A stretch of 64,000 nucleotides of DNA from Roseibium salinum (GCF_026240905.1 NZ_JAPEVI010000003.1:3410001-3474000), one strand, 5' to 3'. Shown: positions 16,488-26,283, counted from the first letter of the stretch. Made by a program: numbers and translations. Notes: generated from the sequence alone by a model not told the origin.

Positions 16488-18209
16488 ATGAGCGTTCTTG
16501 AAATCAAGGATCTGACGGTCGAGTTCCCGGGCCGCAAATCGGTCTTCGTCGCCGTGGACAATGTCACCTTGAGCGTCGAGGCCGGCAAGATCCTCGGCGT
16601 CGTCGGCGAATCGGGGGCGGGCAAGTCGACGGTCGGCAATGCCGTGATCGGCCTCCTGCAGGAACCGGGGCATATCGCCGGCGGAGAGATCCATCTGCAC
16701 GGCCAGCGGATCGACCAGCTGCCCTACAGGCAGAAGCGCCGTTTGCGCGGCCGCAAGATCGGCATGATCTTTCAGGATCCGCTGACCTCCCTCGATCCGC
16801 TGCAGACCGTGGAATCCCAGCTGGTGGAAACCATCCGCACCCATCTGCCGCTCTCGGCCGGCCAGGCGCGGCAACGCGCGGTGGAGCTGATCGATGCGGT
16901 CGGCATTCCGAACCCGGAAGAGCGGATCAGGCAGTATCCGCATCAGTTTTCCGGAGGCATGCGCCAGAGGGTGGTGATCGCCCTGGCGCTATGCGCGGAG
17001 CCGGAACTGGTGATCGCCGACGAGCCGACGACCGCCCTCGACGTCTCGATCCAGGCGCAGATCCTCGAATTGATGAAAAAGCTCTGCGAGGAGCGCAACG
17101 TCGCCATGATGGTGATCACCCATGACATGGGCGTGATCGCCGACATCACCGACCACGTGGCCGTCATGTATCACGGCGAGCTGGTCGAATATGGCGAAAC
17201 CACACAGGTGCTGGGCGCTCCGAGGCACGCCTATACGCAGAGCCTGATCTCCGCCGTGCCCCGGCCCGATATCCGGGTCGAGCGTTTTCCGGTGGTCGAC
17301 TACATCGAGAAGGCCGGCACGCCGCAAAAGAAGATCAACCTTGCCACTCACTGGCTGGGAAAGGTGCGCGAGTATGAAAAGGTCACCGGCCCGCTGGTGC
17401 AGGTCCGCGATCTCGACATGCGCTTCGAAACGCGCAGCTCCATCTTTCCTTCGCGGCGAAGGTATTTTCAGGCGGTCCGGAAGGTCAGCTTCGACATAGC
17501 GGAAGGCGAGACTTTCGGCCTCGTCGGCGAAAGCGGTTCTGGCAAATCGACCATCGCAAGGCTGATCACCGGCCTTTACCAGCCGACGGACGGCTCCGTC
17601 CGGTTCGGAACGACGGAACTCACGTCGCTGAAGAACCGCAGGGACGTTCTGGCCATGCGCCGCCAGATGCAGATGATCTTTCAGGACCCTTATTCCTCGC
17701 TCAACGCGCGCATGCGGGTGAAGGACATCGTCGCGGAGCCGATCAAGTTCCACAGGCTGGCCTCCAGCAATGCGGAAGTCCGCGGGATCGTCGACGATCT
17801 TCTGGACCATGTCGGCCTCGGCGTTGCCGCCGGGAAGAAGTTCCCGCACGAATTCTCCGGCGGCCAACGCCAGCGCATCTCCATTGCGAGGGCCCTGGCC
17901 ACCCGGCCGCGCTTTCTCATTTGCGACGAGCCGACATCCGCGCTCGACGTGTCTATCCAGGCCCAGATCCTGAACCTTCTGAAGGACCTGCAGGAGGAGC
18001 TGCGCCTGACGATGCTGTTCATCAGCCACGATCTCGCCGTGATCCGGCAGATGTGCAACCGCATCGGCGTCATGCGCAACGGCGAGCTGTGCGAGGTTGC
18101 CGAGTGCGACCGGCTCTTCGAAGCGCCGCAGCACGCCTATACGCAAGAGCTCCTGAGCCTGATGCCGTCCATGGAACTGCTGTCACGCGCCAATCTGGAG
18201 AGCGCGTGA
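16488..18209 (+). CDS. Fused two-domain ABC ATPase (DppD-DppF fusion)
   Basis: 573 residues carrying two complete ABC cassettes in one chain. Cassette 1: Walker A GESGAGKST near residue 41, signature FSGGMRQRV near 153, Walker B LVIADEPTTALD. Cassette 2: GESGSGKST near 347, FSGGQRQRI near 459, FLICDEPTSALD. After each cassette is the oligopeptide-transporter C-terminal tail (HAYTQSLISAVPRPD; HAYTQELLSLMPS). In most systems these are separate DppD and DppF proteins; the fusion supplies both halves of the ATPase dimer. It powers the preceding permeases. Confidence 0.95.
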   Translation: MSVLEIKDLTVEFPGRKSVFVAVDNVTLSVEAGKILGVVGESGAGKSTVGNAVIGLLQEPGHIAGGEIHLHGQRIDQLPYRQKRRLRGRKIGMIFQDPLTSLDPLQTVESQLVETIRTHLPLSAGQARQRAVELIDAVGIPNPEERIRQYPHQFSGGMRQRVVIALALCAEPELVIADEPTTALDVSIQAQILELMKKLCEERNVAMMVITHDMGVIADITDHVAVMYHGELVEYGETTQVLGAPRHAYTQSLISAVPRPDIRVERFPVVDYIEKAGTPQKKINLATHWLGKVREYEKVTGPLVQVRDLDMRFETRSSIFPSRRRYFQAVRKVSFDIAEGETFGLVGESGSGKSTIARLITGLYQPTDGSVRFGTTELTSLKNRRDVLAMRRQMQMIFQDPYSSLNARMRVKDIVAEPIKFHRLASSNAEVRGIVDDLLDHVGLGVAAGKKFPHEFSGGQRQRISIARALATRPRFLICDEPTSALDVSIQAQILNLLKDLQEELRLTMLFISHDLAVIRQMCNRIGVMRNGELCEVAECDRLFEAPQHAYTQELLSLMPSMELLSRANLESA

Positions 18210-18869
18210 CCGCGCTGTGCGCGAAAACGGGGCCTGCACGCCTCCACAGCCGGCGGAGAATCGCTAAGTCCCTGATACAGAGTCTTTTTGGGACTCACAC
18301 GAACGCACGACTTGACTCAGGTCCCAGCCCCGATTCCCGGCCGAGCGCCACAAAATAACCACAACCAAGTCTGTAACCCGGCAGTTTTTGCCGCCTTCCG
18401 GATGCATTGCCTGCTCCGGTCAGTTGAATCTCCCGCAGCAATGAGGAGTCCGCTCCGGATCTATTGTCACTCGGCCGATCTTCGCCCGTTTTCTCCAGAT
18501 GAACATGGTAAACAAAAAGTAAAGATTGGATTTTCGGGGCTCTCGCTGAATAAAATCAGCACCGGAAGGGACGCTAATCCGCCCCGGTGACTTCGACCGG
18601 GGCGATAATACGTCAGCCTCTCATTTCTCAACATGAAATGAGGACGTGTCCGCGGCGGGCCACAACCGCTGCATGGCGTAAATCCTCGGCAGTTTTCCTT
18701 AGGCCTTGCCCGTCCTGACGGCAAACCGGCCGCCTGGGTGACTCAACGGCATTGCCTGAAAAATTCCTGTTCCGCATCTTGAAGTCGTCACCCGAGTGCG
18801 CGGCCGCGTTTTTCTTCGGCTCCACCCGGTGGTGACGGCGAAGACTGTCAGGGACGAAAGCAAACGGCC
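18210..18869. other. 660-base gene-free stretch with two strong dyads
   Basis: No convincing protein-coding frame. Two stem-loops stand out: CGCCCCGGT (18580-18588) with ACCGGGGCG (18596-18604) around a 7-base loop, and CTCATTTC (18620-18627) with GAAATGAG (18635-18642) around TCAACAT, only 15 bases apart. The preceding 18500-18560 is AT-rich (GTAAACAAAAAGTAAAGATTGG). This could be the end of the importer transcript plus the promoter of the next gene, or a small RNA. Confidence 0.45.
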
Positions 18870-20427
18870 ATGCCGAAAACAAATTTCATATCAGTTCTAT
18901 GGCTCGGATTTCTGGGGCTTACGATTGTATTTCTGGCCCTTTCCGCCTTTTCGATGACCGCCGACATGCAGGCGGCGCATGAGCCGATACTGGTTTTCGG
19001 AAAGTACAGCGCCCTTATCTTCGGCATGTTTTCTTCGATCTTTTCGCTGCTGGCGCTTTCCTTCTCGCTCAACACAATGGCCGGGCGTCCGCTGAGCTTG
19101 TTCACCGTCGCCGTTGCCACGGTTCTCCTGGTGCTTTCCGCCGGTCTGCTGCTGTCGGGCGTGGCGCCCGACGCCGCGCCGGTGCCGGCCACGGCCGCCG
19201 CCTTTCTGATGGCCCTGCGGGCGCTTGGCGTTGCCCTGCTGCCGCCGCGCGGCGACCGGAGCGGGCTGACAGAGGCCGGCTGTTCGCTGGCGCTGACCGC
19301 GCTTTCAGCCGCGCTCTGGTGGTTTGTTGATCCGGCCTTCGTGCCGGCGGCGCTGGCGTCCACGCTGCTGCTGTCCTGGCCGCACCTGATCGACGGGATC
19401 AATGCCTTTGCGGACAAGGTCTTTCACCAGGCGGCGCTTTCGGCCGGGGCCCGTGACCTTGCGCCCGGCGCCTTCACCAGACTTGCCCGTGCCCGGGACA
19501 TCGTCATCGACAAGGCTGCCGTGATGTCCGGACCGGACCTGATGGTCACCAACGTGATGGCGTTCAACAACGAGCCCCGGACGCTGCTGGCGGTCGCCGC
19601 CTCGGCGGAGGCGCAATCCACCCATCCCGTTGCCGTCGCCCTTCGCCAGCTGGCCTCCCAATGGCACGTGGCCGTCAAATGCCCGGACCGTTTCGAACCG
19701 GCCCCCGGCCTTGGCGTTGTCGCGCTCCTCGGCGGACAGACCGTCGTGATCGGCACGACCGATCTCCTGAAGCGGCTCAAGATCGACAGTTTCACCGCCG
19801 ACGCAATCGCCCGCTCCCTGGAGGCGGACGGCAAGACGGTGCTGCGCGTTGCCGTCGGCGGCCGCGTGGTCGGCGTGCTGGGGCTGGAAGGCACGCTGCG
19901 GCAGGATGCCGGCGTTGCCGGCTTGGCCCTGCGCGCGGAAGGCCTCGTGCCCTGGCTGTTCAGCGGCGACAGCCGGAACACCCGCGAGGCGCTGGCGGAC
20001 ATGCTCGGCCTTGAGATCCTGAACGACCCCAAACCGGGCGAAACCGCACAGGAAGCCGCACGCCGGCTCCTTCCGCAGGATCCGCTCGTCTCTGACCCTG
20101 TCGCGGGACCGGACCTGCCTGGAACTCCGCGACTGCGTTCCCGCCGGCGCAGAACCGGGGGAACAGGCTCCGATCGCCGTCAGCAACACCGACGACATCG
20201 GCGCGTTTCCGGCCCTGAAAGCACTTGCCATGCGCCGCAACCGGCTCGCGGTGCGCGCAAGGCGCCTGCTGACCGGGATCTGGGCGGTCGGCGGCCTCGG
20301 CGGCGCGTTCGCGCTGGCTCCCCTCGCGCTCGCACCCCTCCTGTTTGCGGCCTGCCTTGCTATCCTGTGGGCCTTTGCCCGCTTCTCCGTCGCCGACACC
20401 CTGGGCAAGCCCGCTGCGTCGTTTTGA
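18870..20427 (+). pseudogene. Degenerate P-type ATPase-like membrane protein, frameshifted near 20110
   Basis: The reading frame from 18870 resembles the second half of a heavy-metal P-type ATPase: hydrophobic segments at residues 5-30, 44-70, 78-100 and 158-172, then a phosphorylation/nucleotide domain with STHPVAVALRQL. The catalytic DKTGT motif is replaced by DKAAV (Asp214 kept, TGT lost), and TGDN is SGDS (near 368). After about codon 410 the sensible protein continues in the +1 frame (LELRDCVPAGAEPGEQ, ALKALAMRRNRLAVRARR, two C-terminal helices, stop 20427), where the GDGxND motif is not recognisable. Both motif loss and frameshift argue for a dead gene or a pseudo-enzyme whose real sequence needs checking. 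Confidence 0.65.
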
Positions 20428-20534
20428 ACGCTGCCCCGAACGGATTTCGGAAAACGCCGCCTTTACAGTCTCCGGCGCGTGGTGTTTATCGATTCAACGC
20501 TGATCAAAGCGATTAAGTCGAGGGACGAGGCGCC

Positions 20535-22334
20535 ATGAGCGACACGAAACAACCGAAGCTGCGGTCCGCATGCTGGTTCAACAATCCTGACAATCCGGGG
20601 ATGACCGCGCTCTATATCGAGCGCTACCTGAATTTCGGCATCACCCGGGAAGAACTGCAGTCCGGCAAGCCCATCATCGGGATCGCGCAGACCGGCTCCG
20701 ACCTTTCCCCGTGCAACCGTCACCACCTGGAACTGGCCAAGCGCGTGCGCGAGGGGATCCGGGACGCCGGCGGCATCGCATTCGAGTTTCCGGTTCATCC
20801 GATCCAGGAAACCGGCAAACGGCCGACCGCGGCTCTCGACCGCAACCTTGCCTATCTCGGACTTGTCGAACTGCTCTACGGCTATCCGATCGACGGCGTC
20901 GTGCTGACCATCGGCTGCGACAAGACCACCCCCGCCTGCCTCATGGCTGCCGCGACCGTCAACATTCCCGCGATCGCGCTTTCCGTCGGCCCGATGCTGA
21001 ACGGCTGGCACAAGGGCGAGCGCACCGGGTCCGGAACCATCGTGTGGAAAGCACGCGAGATGCTTGCCGCCGGTGAAATCGATTATGAAGGCTTCATGGA
21101 TCTCGTCGCTTCCTCCGCCCCTTCCGTCGGCTATTGCAACACGATGGGCACCGCGACGACGATGAACTCCCTCGCCGAAGCCCTCGGCATGCAATTGCCC
21201 GGCGCGGCGGCGGTCCCGGCCCCTTACCGGGAGCGCGGCGCGATCTCCTATGAGACCGGACGGCGCATTGTCGACATGGTGCGGGAGGACCTTAAACCCA
21301 CGGACATCATGACCCGCGAGGCGTTCGAGAACGCCATCGTGGTCAATTCCGCCATCGGCGGCTCGACCAATGCGCCCATCCACCTCAACGGCGTCGCGCG
21401 TCATCTCGGCATCGAGGTTACCAACGACGACTGGCAGAGGATCGGTCACGACATTTCGCTGCTGGTCAATCTGCAGCCGGCCGGAGATTATCTGGGCGAA
21501 GACTATTTCCACGCCGGCGGCGTGCCGGCCGTCGTTGCCGAACTGATGCGCCACGGCAAGCTGCCCCATCCGGACGCGATCACCGCCAATGGCAGGCCGA
21601 TCGGCGAAAACTGCGAGGGCATCACGACGGACCTGCCGGATGTGATCAAGCCCTACGACAGGCCGATGATGGAAAATGCCGGTTTCATCAACCTGAAGGG
21701 CAACCTCTTCGACAGCGCCATCATGAAGACCAGCGTCATATCCGAGGAATTCCGGCAGCGCTATCTGTCCAACCCGGATGACCCGGAGGCCTTCGAAGGC
21801 CGGGCCGTGGTCTTCGAGGGGCCGGAGGACTATCACGACAACATCGACAATCCGGAGCTGGAAATCGACGAGTTCTGCATGTTGTTCATCCGCGGCACGG
21901 GGCCGATCGGTTACCCGGGCGGCGCGGAGGTCGTGAACATGCAGCCGCCGGCGGCGCTGATCAAACGGGGCATCACCGCGCTGCCGTGTATCGGTGACGG
22001 CCGCCAGTCCGGCACGTCCGGATCGCCTTCGATCCTCAACGCCTCACCGGAAGCGGCCGCCATGGGCGGCCTGGCGCTTCTGAAAACCGGCGACCGGGTG
22101 CGCATCGACCTGAAAAAGGGCACGGCCGACATTCTGATTTCCGATGAGGAGCTGGCTCGGCGCCGCGCCGACCTTGAAGCCGCCGGCGGCTTCGCGATAG
22201 CGGAGAGCCAGACGCCCTGGCAGGAGATCCAGCGCTCCATGGTCGGCCAGTTCGACAAGGGCATGGTTCTGGAACCGGCAGTCAAATATCAGGACGTCGC
22301 TCACACAAAGGGCCTGCCGCGGGACAATCATTGA
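20535..22334 (+). CDS. Pentonate-type dehydratase of the IlvD/Edd family (xylonate/arabonate dehydratase-like)
   Basis: 599 residues, full length for the sugar-acid branch of IlvD/Edd. It has the [Fe-S] cluster cysteines in LSPCNRHH near residue 60 and [13 protein letters not shown] near 130, plus [25 protein letters not shown] and [13 protein letters not shown] near the C-terminus. The start ([24 protein letters not shown]) and the end ([10 protein letters not shown], then PRDNH) closely follow Caulobacter xylonate dehydratase as I recall it. It converts an aldonate to the 2-keto-3-deoxy acid in oxidative pentose catabolism. Arabonate, xylonate or a related acid cannot be separated by eye. 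No other pentose genes are adjacent. Confidence 0.9.
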   Translation: MSDTKQPKLRSACWFNNPDNPGMTALYIERYLNFGITREELQSGKPIIGIAQTGSDLSPCNRHHLELAKRVREGIRDAGGIAFEFPVHPIQETGKRPTAALDRNLAYLGLVELLYGYPIDGVVLTIGCDKTTPACLMAAATVNIPAIALSVGPMLNGWHKGERTGSGTIVWKAREMLAAGEIDYEGFMDLVASSAPSVGYCNTMGTATTMNSLAEALGMQLPGAAAVPAPYRERGAISYETGRRIVDMVREDLKPTDIMTREAFENAIVVNSAIGGSTNAPIHLNGVARHLGIEVTNDDWQRIGHDISLLVNLQPAGDYLGEDYFHAGGVPAVVAELMRHGKLPHPDAITANGRPIGENCEGITTDLPDVIKPYDRPMMENAGFINLKGNLFDSAIMKTSVISEEFRQRYLSNPDDPEAFEGRAVVFEGPEDYHDNIDNPELEIDEFCMLFIRGTGPIGYPGGAEVVNMQPPAALIKRGITALPCIGDGRQSGTSGSPSILNASPEAAAMGGLALLKTGDRVRIDLKKGTADILISDEELARRRADLEAAGGFAIAESQTPWQEIQRSMVGQFDKGMVLEPAVKYQDVAHTKGLPRDNH

Positions 22335-22485
22335 ACCGCGGCAGGCCCGCTGCATCCACCATGGAACAGCGATCCTGTTGAGGAAACACGCGAAGCTTCG
22401 CCGTTTCACTCTTGACGATTACGTAAACGGCATGCTTCAAGACAGCAACAGCAGGCTCACGCCTCACCAATCGGGAGAAGAAAAT

Positions 22486-22767
22486 ATGTCCTTGGAACAG
22501 CTCACTGAAGGCGTCCGCGCGAAAGTTGCCGATGGCGGAATCGATGACAGCGTCAAGTTCGATCTCGGCGAGACCGGGGTCATCTTCCTGAAGGGCTCCA
22601 ACGTTTCCAACGAAGACGGCGAAGCCGACTGCACGATCAAGATGTTGGCCGACGACCTCGGCGATCTTCTCTCCGGCGACCTGAGCCCCACGGCAGCCTT
22701 CATGGGCGGCAAGATGCAGGTGGAAGGCGACATGAGCGTCGCCATGAAGCTGGGCAGCATCGTCTGA
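22486..22767 (+). CDS. SCP-2 sterol-binding domain protein
   Basis: A 93-residue single SCP2 domain: IDDSVKFDLGETGVIFLKG, CTIKMLADDLGDLLSGDLSPTAAFMGGKMQVEGDMSVAMKLGSI. The MGGKMQVEGDM stretch is diagnostic. SCP2-domain proteins bind lipids or acyl-CoAs in a hydrophobic tunnel; the bacterial role is not known. The start at 22486 has GGGAGAAG directly upstream, while the longer in-frame start at 22378 has no support. A strong terminator follows. Confidence 0.92.
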   Translation: MSLEQLTEGVRAKVADGGIDDSVKFDLGETGVIFLKGSNVSNEDGEADCTIKMLADDLGDLLSGDLSPTAAFMGGKMQVEGDMSVAMKLGSIV

Positions 22768-22800
22768 TCCATATTGGATTTCCAAGCAGAGACAATGAGG

Positions 22801-22828
22801 GCCGGCTCCCGCGGGAGCCGGCTTTTTT
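22801..22828 (+). terminator. Rho-independent terminator after the SCP2 gene
   Basis: GCCGGCTCCC (22801-22810) pairs perfectly with GGGAGCCGGC (22813-22822) and is followed by six T residues. A 10-base GC stem plus U-run is a textbook intrinsic terminator. Confidence 0.9.
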
Positions 22829-22851
22829 GTGCGCCGCCTCCGCTTTTCCGA

Positions 22852-22959
22852 CCTCATCCTGAGGAAGCGCGAGAGCGCTGTCTCGAAGGATGAGCCGCTT
22901 GCCCCGGTGTGTGCCGCCCATCCTTCGAGACGCGAGCAAGCTCGCTCCCCAGGATGAGG
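22852..22959. repeat. Dispersed alphaproteobacterial palindromic repeat
   Basis: A 108-base element begins CCTCATCCTGAGG and ends CCAGGATGAGG. Its halves are inverted copies: TCTCGAAGGATG (22881-22892) against CATCCTTCGAGA (22919-22930), with smaller hairpins GCGCGAGAGCGC and GCGAGCAAGCTCGC inside each half. This is the pattern of repeats scattered through Rhizobiales genomes between genes. It lies between two terminators in a convergent gap; only one copy is in the window. Confidence 0.75.
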
Positions 22960-22980
22960 TTGAAGTGGCCGCAACGGCGC

Positions 22981-23012
22981 AAAGAAAAGCGGCGGCCCCG
23001 AAGAGCCGCCGC
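22981..23012 (-). terminator. Terminator of the TRAP operon
   Basis: On the minus strand GCGGCGGC and GCCGCCGC (positions 23012-23005 and 22996-22989) form a perfect 8-base stem around an 8-base loop, followed by TTTTCTTT. It lies 27 bases past the dctM stop. Confidence 0.8.
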
Positions 23013-23038
23013 CTGAAGTTCCGATAGGGTCCGGGCCG

Positions 23039-24442
23039 TTACCGGTTTGTTATGATCTCCGGCCCCATCAGGCTGTAAGGCAGCCAGGTGGACATGGCGG
23101 GGATGTAGGTGACCAGGATCAGGAACAGGAACAGGATCATCACGAAGGGCAGCGCCGCCCGGACGACCTGCACCAGACTCATGCCCGTTATCCCCGACGT
23201 GACGAACAGGTTGAGCCCGATCGGCGGCGTGATCATGCCGATTTCCATGTTCACCACCATGATGATGCCGAGATGGACGGGATCGACGCCCAGTTCCATC
23301 GCGATCGGGAAGACCACCGGCGCCACGATCAGCAGCAGGCCGGACGGTTCCATGAACTGACCGCCGAGCAGCAGCAGAATGTTGACCGCGATCAGGAAGG
23401 TGAACCAGTTGAAGCCGGCGCCGATCATCCAGTCGGTGATCGCCTGCGGAATGCGCTCGGATGTCAGGACGTGCGCGAACAGCAGGGCGTTGACGATGAT
23501 GAACATCAGCATGATCGTCGTCTTGGCCGCGTCCGTCAGGACCTTCTTGGTATCAGCGTGGAAGCAGCCGGGCAGGAAGTAGACGATTGTCAGCCAGACG
23601 TTCCGGAAGATCGCTGACGGGATGCTTTCGCCGTCCTTGCGCATCGGCACGTCCTTGAGCGGCCCCATGTCGCGATAGATGAATATCGCGATCAGGAACG
23701 CATAGACCGCCGCCACCGCCGCAGCCTCGGTCGGGGTGAAGATCCCGCCATAGATACCGCCCAGGATGATGACGATGAGCAGCAGTCCGAAACCGGCTTC
23801 CGCGCCGGCGCTCAGGATTTCCCCGAAACCGGCGAAGGGCTGCTTCGGCATGTTCTTTATGCGGGCATTGATGTAGATGGCCGCCATCAGCATCAGGCCG
23901 GCAACGAGGCCGGGAATGACGCCGGCCAGGAACATGCGGCCTACGGACACGTCCGTGGCGGCGGAATAGACCACCATGACGATGGATGGCGGAATCAGGA
24001 TGCCGAGCGTGCCGGCATTGGCGATGACGCCGGCAGCAAAGTCCTTGGTGTAGCCGACCTCACGCATACCCGCGATGGCGATGGTGCCGATGGCCACCAC
24101 GGTTGCCGGAGACGATCCGGAAAGCGCGGCAAACAGCATGCACGAGAACACCGCCGCGATGGCAAGGCCGCCGCGGAGATGGCCGACGCAGGCGATCGCG
24201 AAGCGGATGATGCGCCGGGCAACGCCGCCGGTGGACATGAAGGCCGATGCCAGGATGAAGAACGGGATCGCCAGGAGCGTGTAGTTCTGCGACGCCGTGA
24301 ACAATTGCAGGGCGACCGACGACAGGGAGTCGGTGGAGAAGAAGACAATTGCCAGAACGCTCGAAAGACCGAGGGAAATGGCGATGGGTACGCCCAGGAA
24401 CAGAAAGCCCAGGACGAGGATAAAGAGAATTGCAGCTTCCAT
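23039..24442 (-). CDS. dctM: TRAP transporter large permease DctM
   Basis: 467 residues, about twelve hydrophobic helices. Typical DctM landmarks: LLAIPFFILASAFMSTGGVARRI near residues 55-77, LSGSSPATVVAIG near 108, GYTKDFAAGVIANAGTLGILIPPSI near 128-152 and EIGMITPPIGLNLF near 395. It is the ion-coupled membrane channel of the TRAP system. An extra cytoplasmic segment of about 60 residues (RDMGPLKDVPMRKDGE and onward) makes it longer than the usual 425. It starts nine bases after the dctQ stop and is followed by a terminator. Confidence 0.96.
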   Translation of the reverse strand: MEAAILFILVLGFLFLGVPIAISLGLSSVLAIVFFSTDSLSSVALQLFTASQNYTLLAIPFFILASAFMSTGGVARRIIRFAIACVGHLRGGLAIAAVFSCMLFAALSGSSPATVVAIGTIAIAGMREVGYTKDFAAGVIANAGTLGILIPPSIVMVVYSAATDVSVGRMFLAGVIPGLVAGLMLMAAIYINARIKNMPKQPFAGFGEILSAGAEAGFGLLLIVIILGGIYGGIFTPTEAAAVAAVYAFLIAIFIYRDMGPLKDVPMRKDGESIPSAIFRNVWLTIVYFLPGCFHADTKKVLTDAAKTTIMLMFIIVNALLFAHVLTSERIPQAITDWMIGAGFNWFTFLIAVNILLLLGGQFMEPSGLLLIVAPVVFPIAMELGVDPVHLGIIMVVNMEIGMITPPIGLNLFVTSGITGMSLVQVVRAALPFVMILFLFLILVTYIPAMSTWLPYSLMGPEIITNR

Positions 24443-24451
24443 ATGCCCGCC

Positions 24452-25072
24452 TCAGCCTTTCAGAACGTCTTTGTTTTCAGCAACGAGATCTTCCGCCTCA
24501 TGGGCGGCGATCATCATTTCGCGCTGACCGGTAATGATCTGCCAGGCCGCCTGAATACAGCGGAACAGGAGCAGGGCAAGGCCGACGGGCAGGATAAGAT
24601 AGGCGATCCAGCGCTGGACGCGCTCCTGCGTGCCGAATGCTTCGATGATGGGATCGGGATAGCGCAGGTCATCCAGACCGATGCCGATCTTGTACATCTT
24701 CATCCAGTAGTCGATGGCGCCGCCCCGGGTCTCAAGACCGAAGATGTGCAGCCACTCGGACCACAGCAGCGTCAGGGCATAGACGGCACCGCACACGGCG
24801 CCGAAGACCGCCGCGGCGCGGAACACCGGCTTCGGAAACAGGCGGATGGCGGCATCGACCCCGAGATGGGAGCCGACTTTCACGCCGTAGCTCATGCCGA
24901 ACAGGATCAGCCAGGCGAACAGGATACGTGTGAATTCCAAGGCTCCGGTCCAACCGGAGTTAAACCCGTATCGTGCCACCACCTGGGTGAAGGATACGAT
25001 GGTCATTGCCGCCAGAAGCAGGGCCAGAACCCCCTCTTCAAAGCGCGTGACCCAATTGTCGACGCGTTGCAT
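24452..25072 (-). CDS. dctQ: TRAP transporter small permease DctQ
   Basis: 206 residues with four hydrophobic helices (residues 12-34, 50-75, 93-113, 155-180), the DctQ layout, and a family-type LEFTRILFAWLILFGMSYGVK stretch. The ATG at 25072 with GGGGGAA upstream is preferred to a TTG at 25087. The two middle helices are separated by a loop of about 40 residues that is longer than in the smallest family members. It couples the periplasmic binding protein to DctM. A hairpin separates it from dctP. Confidence 0.94.
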   Translation of the reverse strand: MQRVDNWVTRFEEGVLALLLAAMTIVSFTQVVARYGFNSGWTGALEFTRILFAWLILFGMSYGVKVGSHLGVDAAIRLFPKPVFRAAAVFGAVCGAVYALTLLWSEWLHIFGLETRGGAIDYWMKMYKIGIGLDDLRYPDPIIEAFGTQERVQRWIAYLILPVGLALLLFRCIQAAWQIITGQREMMIAAHEAEDLVAENKDVLKG

Positions 25073-25151
25073 TCGTTTCCCCCGCAATAGGCCTGCCGGA
25101 TTGTTCTTGTCTCGACGGCCTCAATGAGGGCAGGCCGCCGGACCTTTGAAG

Positions 25152-25174
25152 AAGGGCCGGTCGAACCGGCCCTT
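25152..25174 (-). terminator. Intercistronic hairpin between dctP and dctQ
   Basis: AAGGGCCGGT (25152-25161) and ACCGGCCCTT (25165-25174) form a perfect 10-base stem with a 3-base loop, 26 bases past the dctP stop. The following bases on the minus strand (CTTCAAAGG) are not a good U-run, so partial termination or mRNA protection favouring dctP is the likely role. Confidence 0.6.
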
Positions 25175-25200
25175 CACTTGCAGTCTTGTGATCCGAAAAA

Positions 25201-26208
25201 TCAGCTCGCGTTGTTGGCCGAGACAGCCGAATCGATCAGGTCCTTGCCGATATCGCCTTCGAACTTGTCCCAAACCGGCTTCATCGCGTCGACCCAGGCC
25301 TTACGCTGTTCCGGGTTCAGCTCGCGGATCGTGGTGCCGGCATCGAGGATGCGCTGACGGTTCATGGCTTCTTGTTCGGCCACGTTTCCGTTTGCAGTTG
25401 CAGTGACCTCTTCGACGATGGTCACGAACTGGTCACGGACGTCCGGCTCCAGGCTGTTCAGCCACTCGTCGGAGGTGACAAGCAGATAGGCGAGAAGCTG
25501 GTGGTTGGTTTCGGTGATACCGTCCTGCACCTCGAAAAACTTCTGGGTGTAGATATTGGACCAGGAGTTTTCCTGACCGTCGACAACACCGGTCTGCAGG
25601 GCGCCGTAGACTTCCTTGAAGGCCAGCTTCTGGGCGTTTGCACCCATGGCTTCGATCATGGCAACGGCCACGTCGGAGGTCTGCACGCGGAACTTCAGGC
25701 CCTTGGCATCCTCAGGCACCAGAAGCGGCTTGTTGGCCGAAAACTGCTTCAGTCCGGAACTCCAGTAGCCGAGGCCCTGGAAGCCGTAATCGGTCATGGA
25801 GTTCAGGAGGCCCTTGCCGTCTTCACCGGTGGTGAAACGGTCAACCGCCTCAAGATCCTGGAACAGGAACGGCAGGTCGAACAGGCGGAACTTCAGCGTA
25901 TAGGCTTCGAACTTGGAGAGCGAAGGGGCTGCGAGCTGAACGTCGCCGAGGAGCAGGGCTTCCATGACCTTGTCGTCGTCGAAGAGCTGCGAGTTCGGGA
26001 ACACCTGCATGCAGGCCTTGCCGTCCATTTCGCTGTTCACGCGCTCGGCCAGCAGGGTGGCCGCGTCGCCTTTCGGGTGGCCGGTCGCGGCAACCACGTG
26101 GCTGAACTTGATGACGATTTCGCCGTCATCGCAGGATTCAGCCGCAAAGGCATTGGCGGACAGGGCAAAGGATGCTGCGGTTGCCGCAGCAACTACGAAT
26201 TTTTTCAT
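25201..26208 (-). CDS. dctP: TRAP transporter substrate-binding protein DctP
   Basis: 335 residues: Sec signal peptide (MKKFVVAAATAASFALSANAFA) and a DctP fold. Family landmarks are KFSHVVAATGHPKGDAA near residue 33, the FPNSQLFDDDKVMEALLLGDVQ segment near 72, GLKFRVQTSDV with the conserved substrate Arg near 170, and VDGQENSWSNIY near 208. The substrate is an organic acid, not identifiable by eye. The ATG at 26208 has a perfect GGAGGA, while the longer TTG-type extension is unlikely. It is transcribed first in the dctP-dctQ-dctM operon from a sigma-54 promoter. Confidence 0.96.
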   Translation of the reverse strand: MKKFVVAAATAASFALSANAFAAESCDDGEIVIKFSHVVAATGHPKGDAATLLAERVNSEMDGKACMQVFPNSQLFDDDKVMEALLLGDVQLAAPSLSKFEAYTLKFRLFDLPFLFQDLEAVDRFTTGEDGKGLLNSMTDYGFQGLGYWSSGLKQFSANKPLLVPEDAKGLKFRVQTSDVAVAMIEAMGANAQKLAFKEVYGALQTGVVDGQENSWSNIYTQKFFEVQDGITETNHQLLAYLLVTSDEWLNSLEPDVRDQFVTIVEEVTATANGNVAEQEAMNRQRILDAGTTIRELNPEQRKAWVDAMKPVWDKFEGDIGKDLIDSAVSANNAS

Positions 26209-26283
26209 TGGATGTCCTCCCAGACATTTCAGTATGACGGCCATTCGGGCCGGACAGCGCAGTGGCTGGTCGGCGCATTCATC

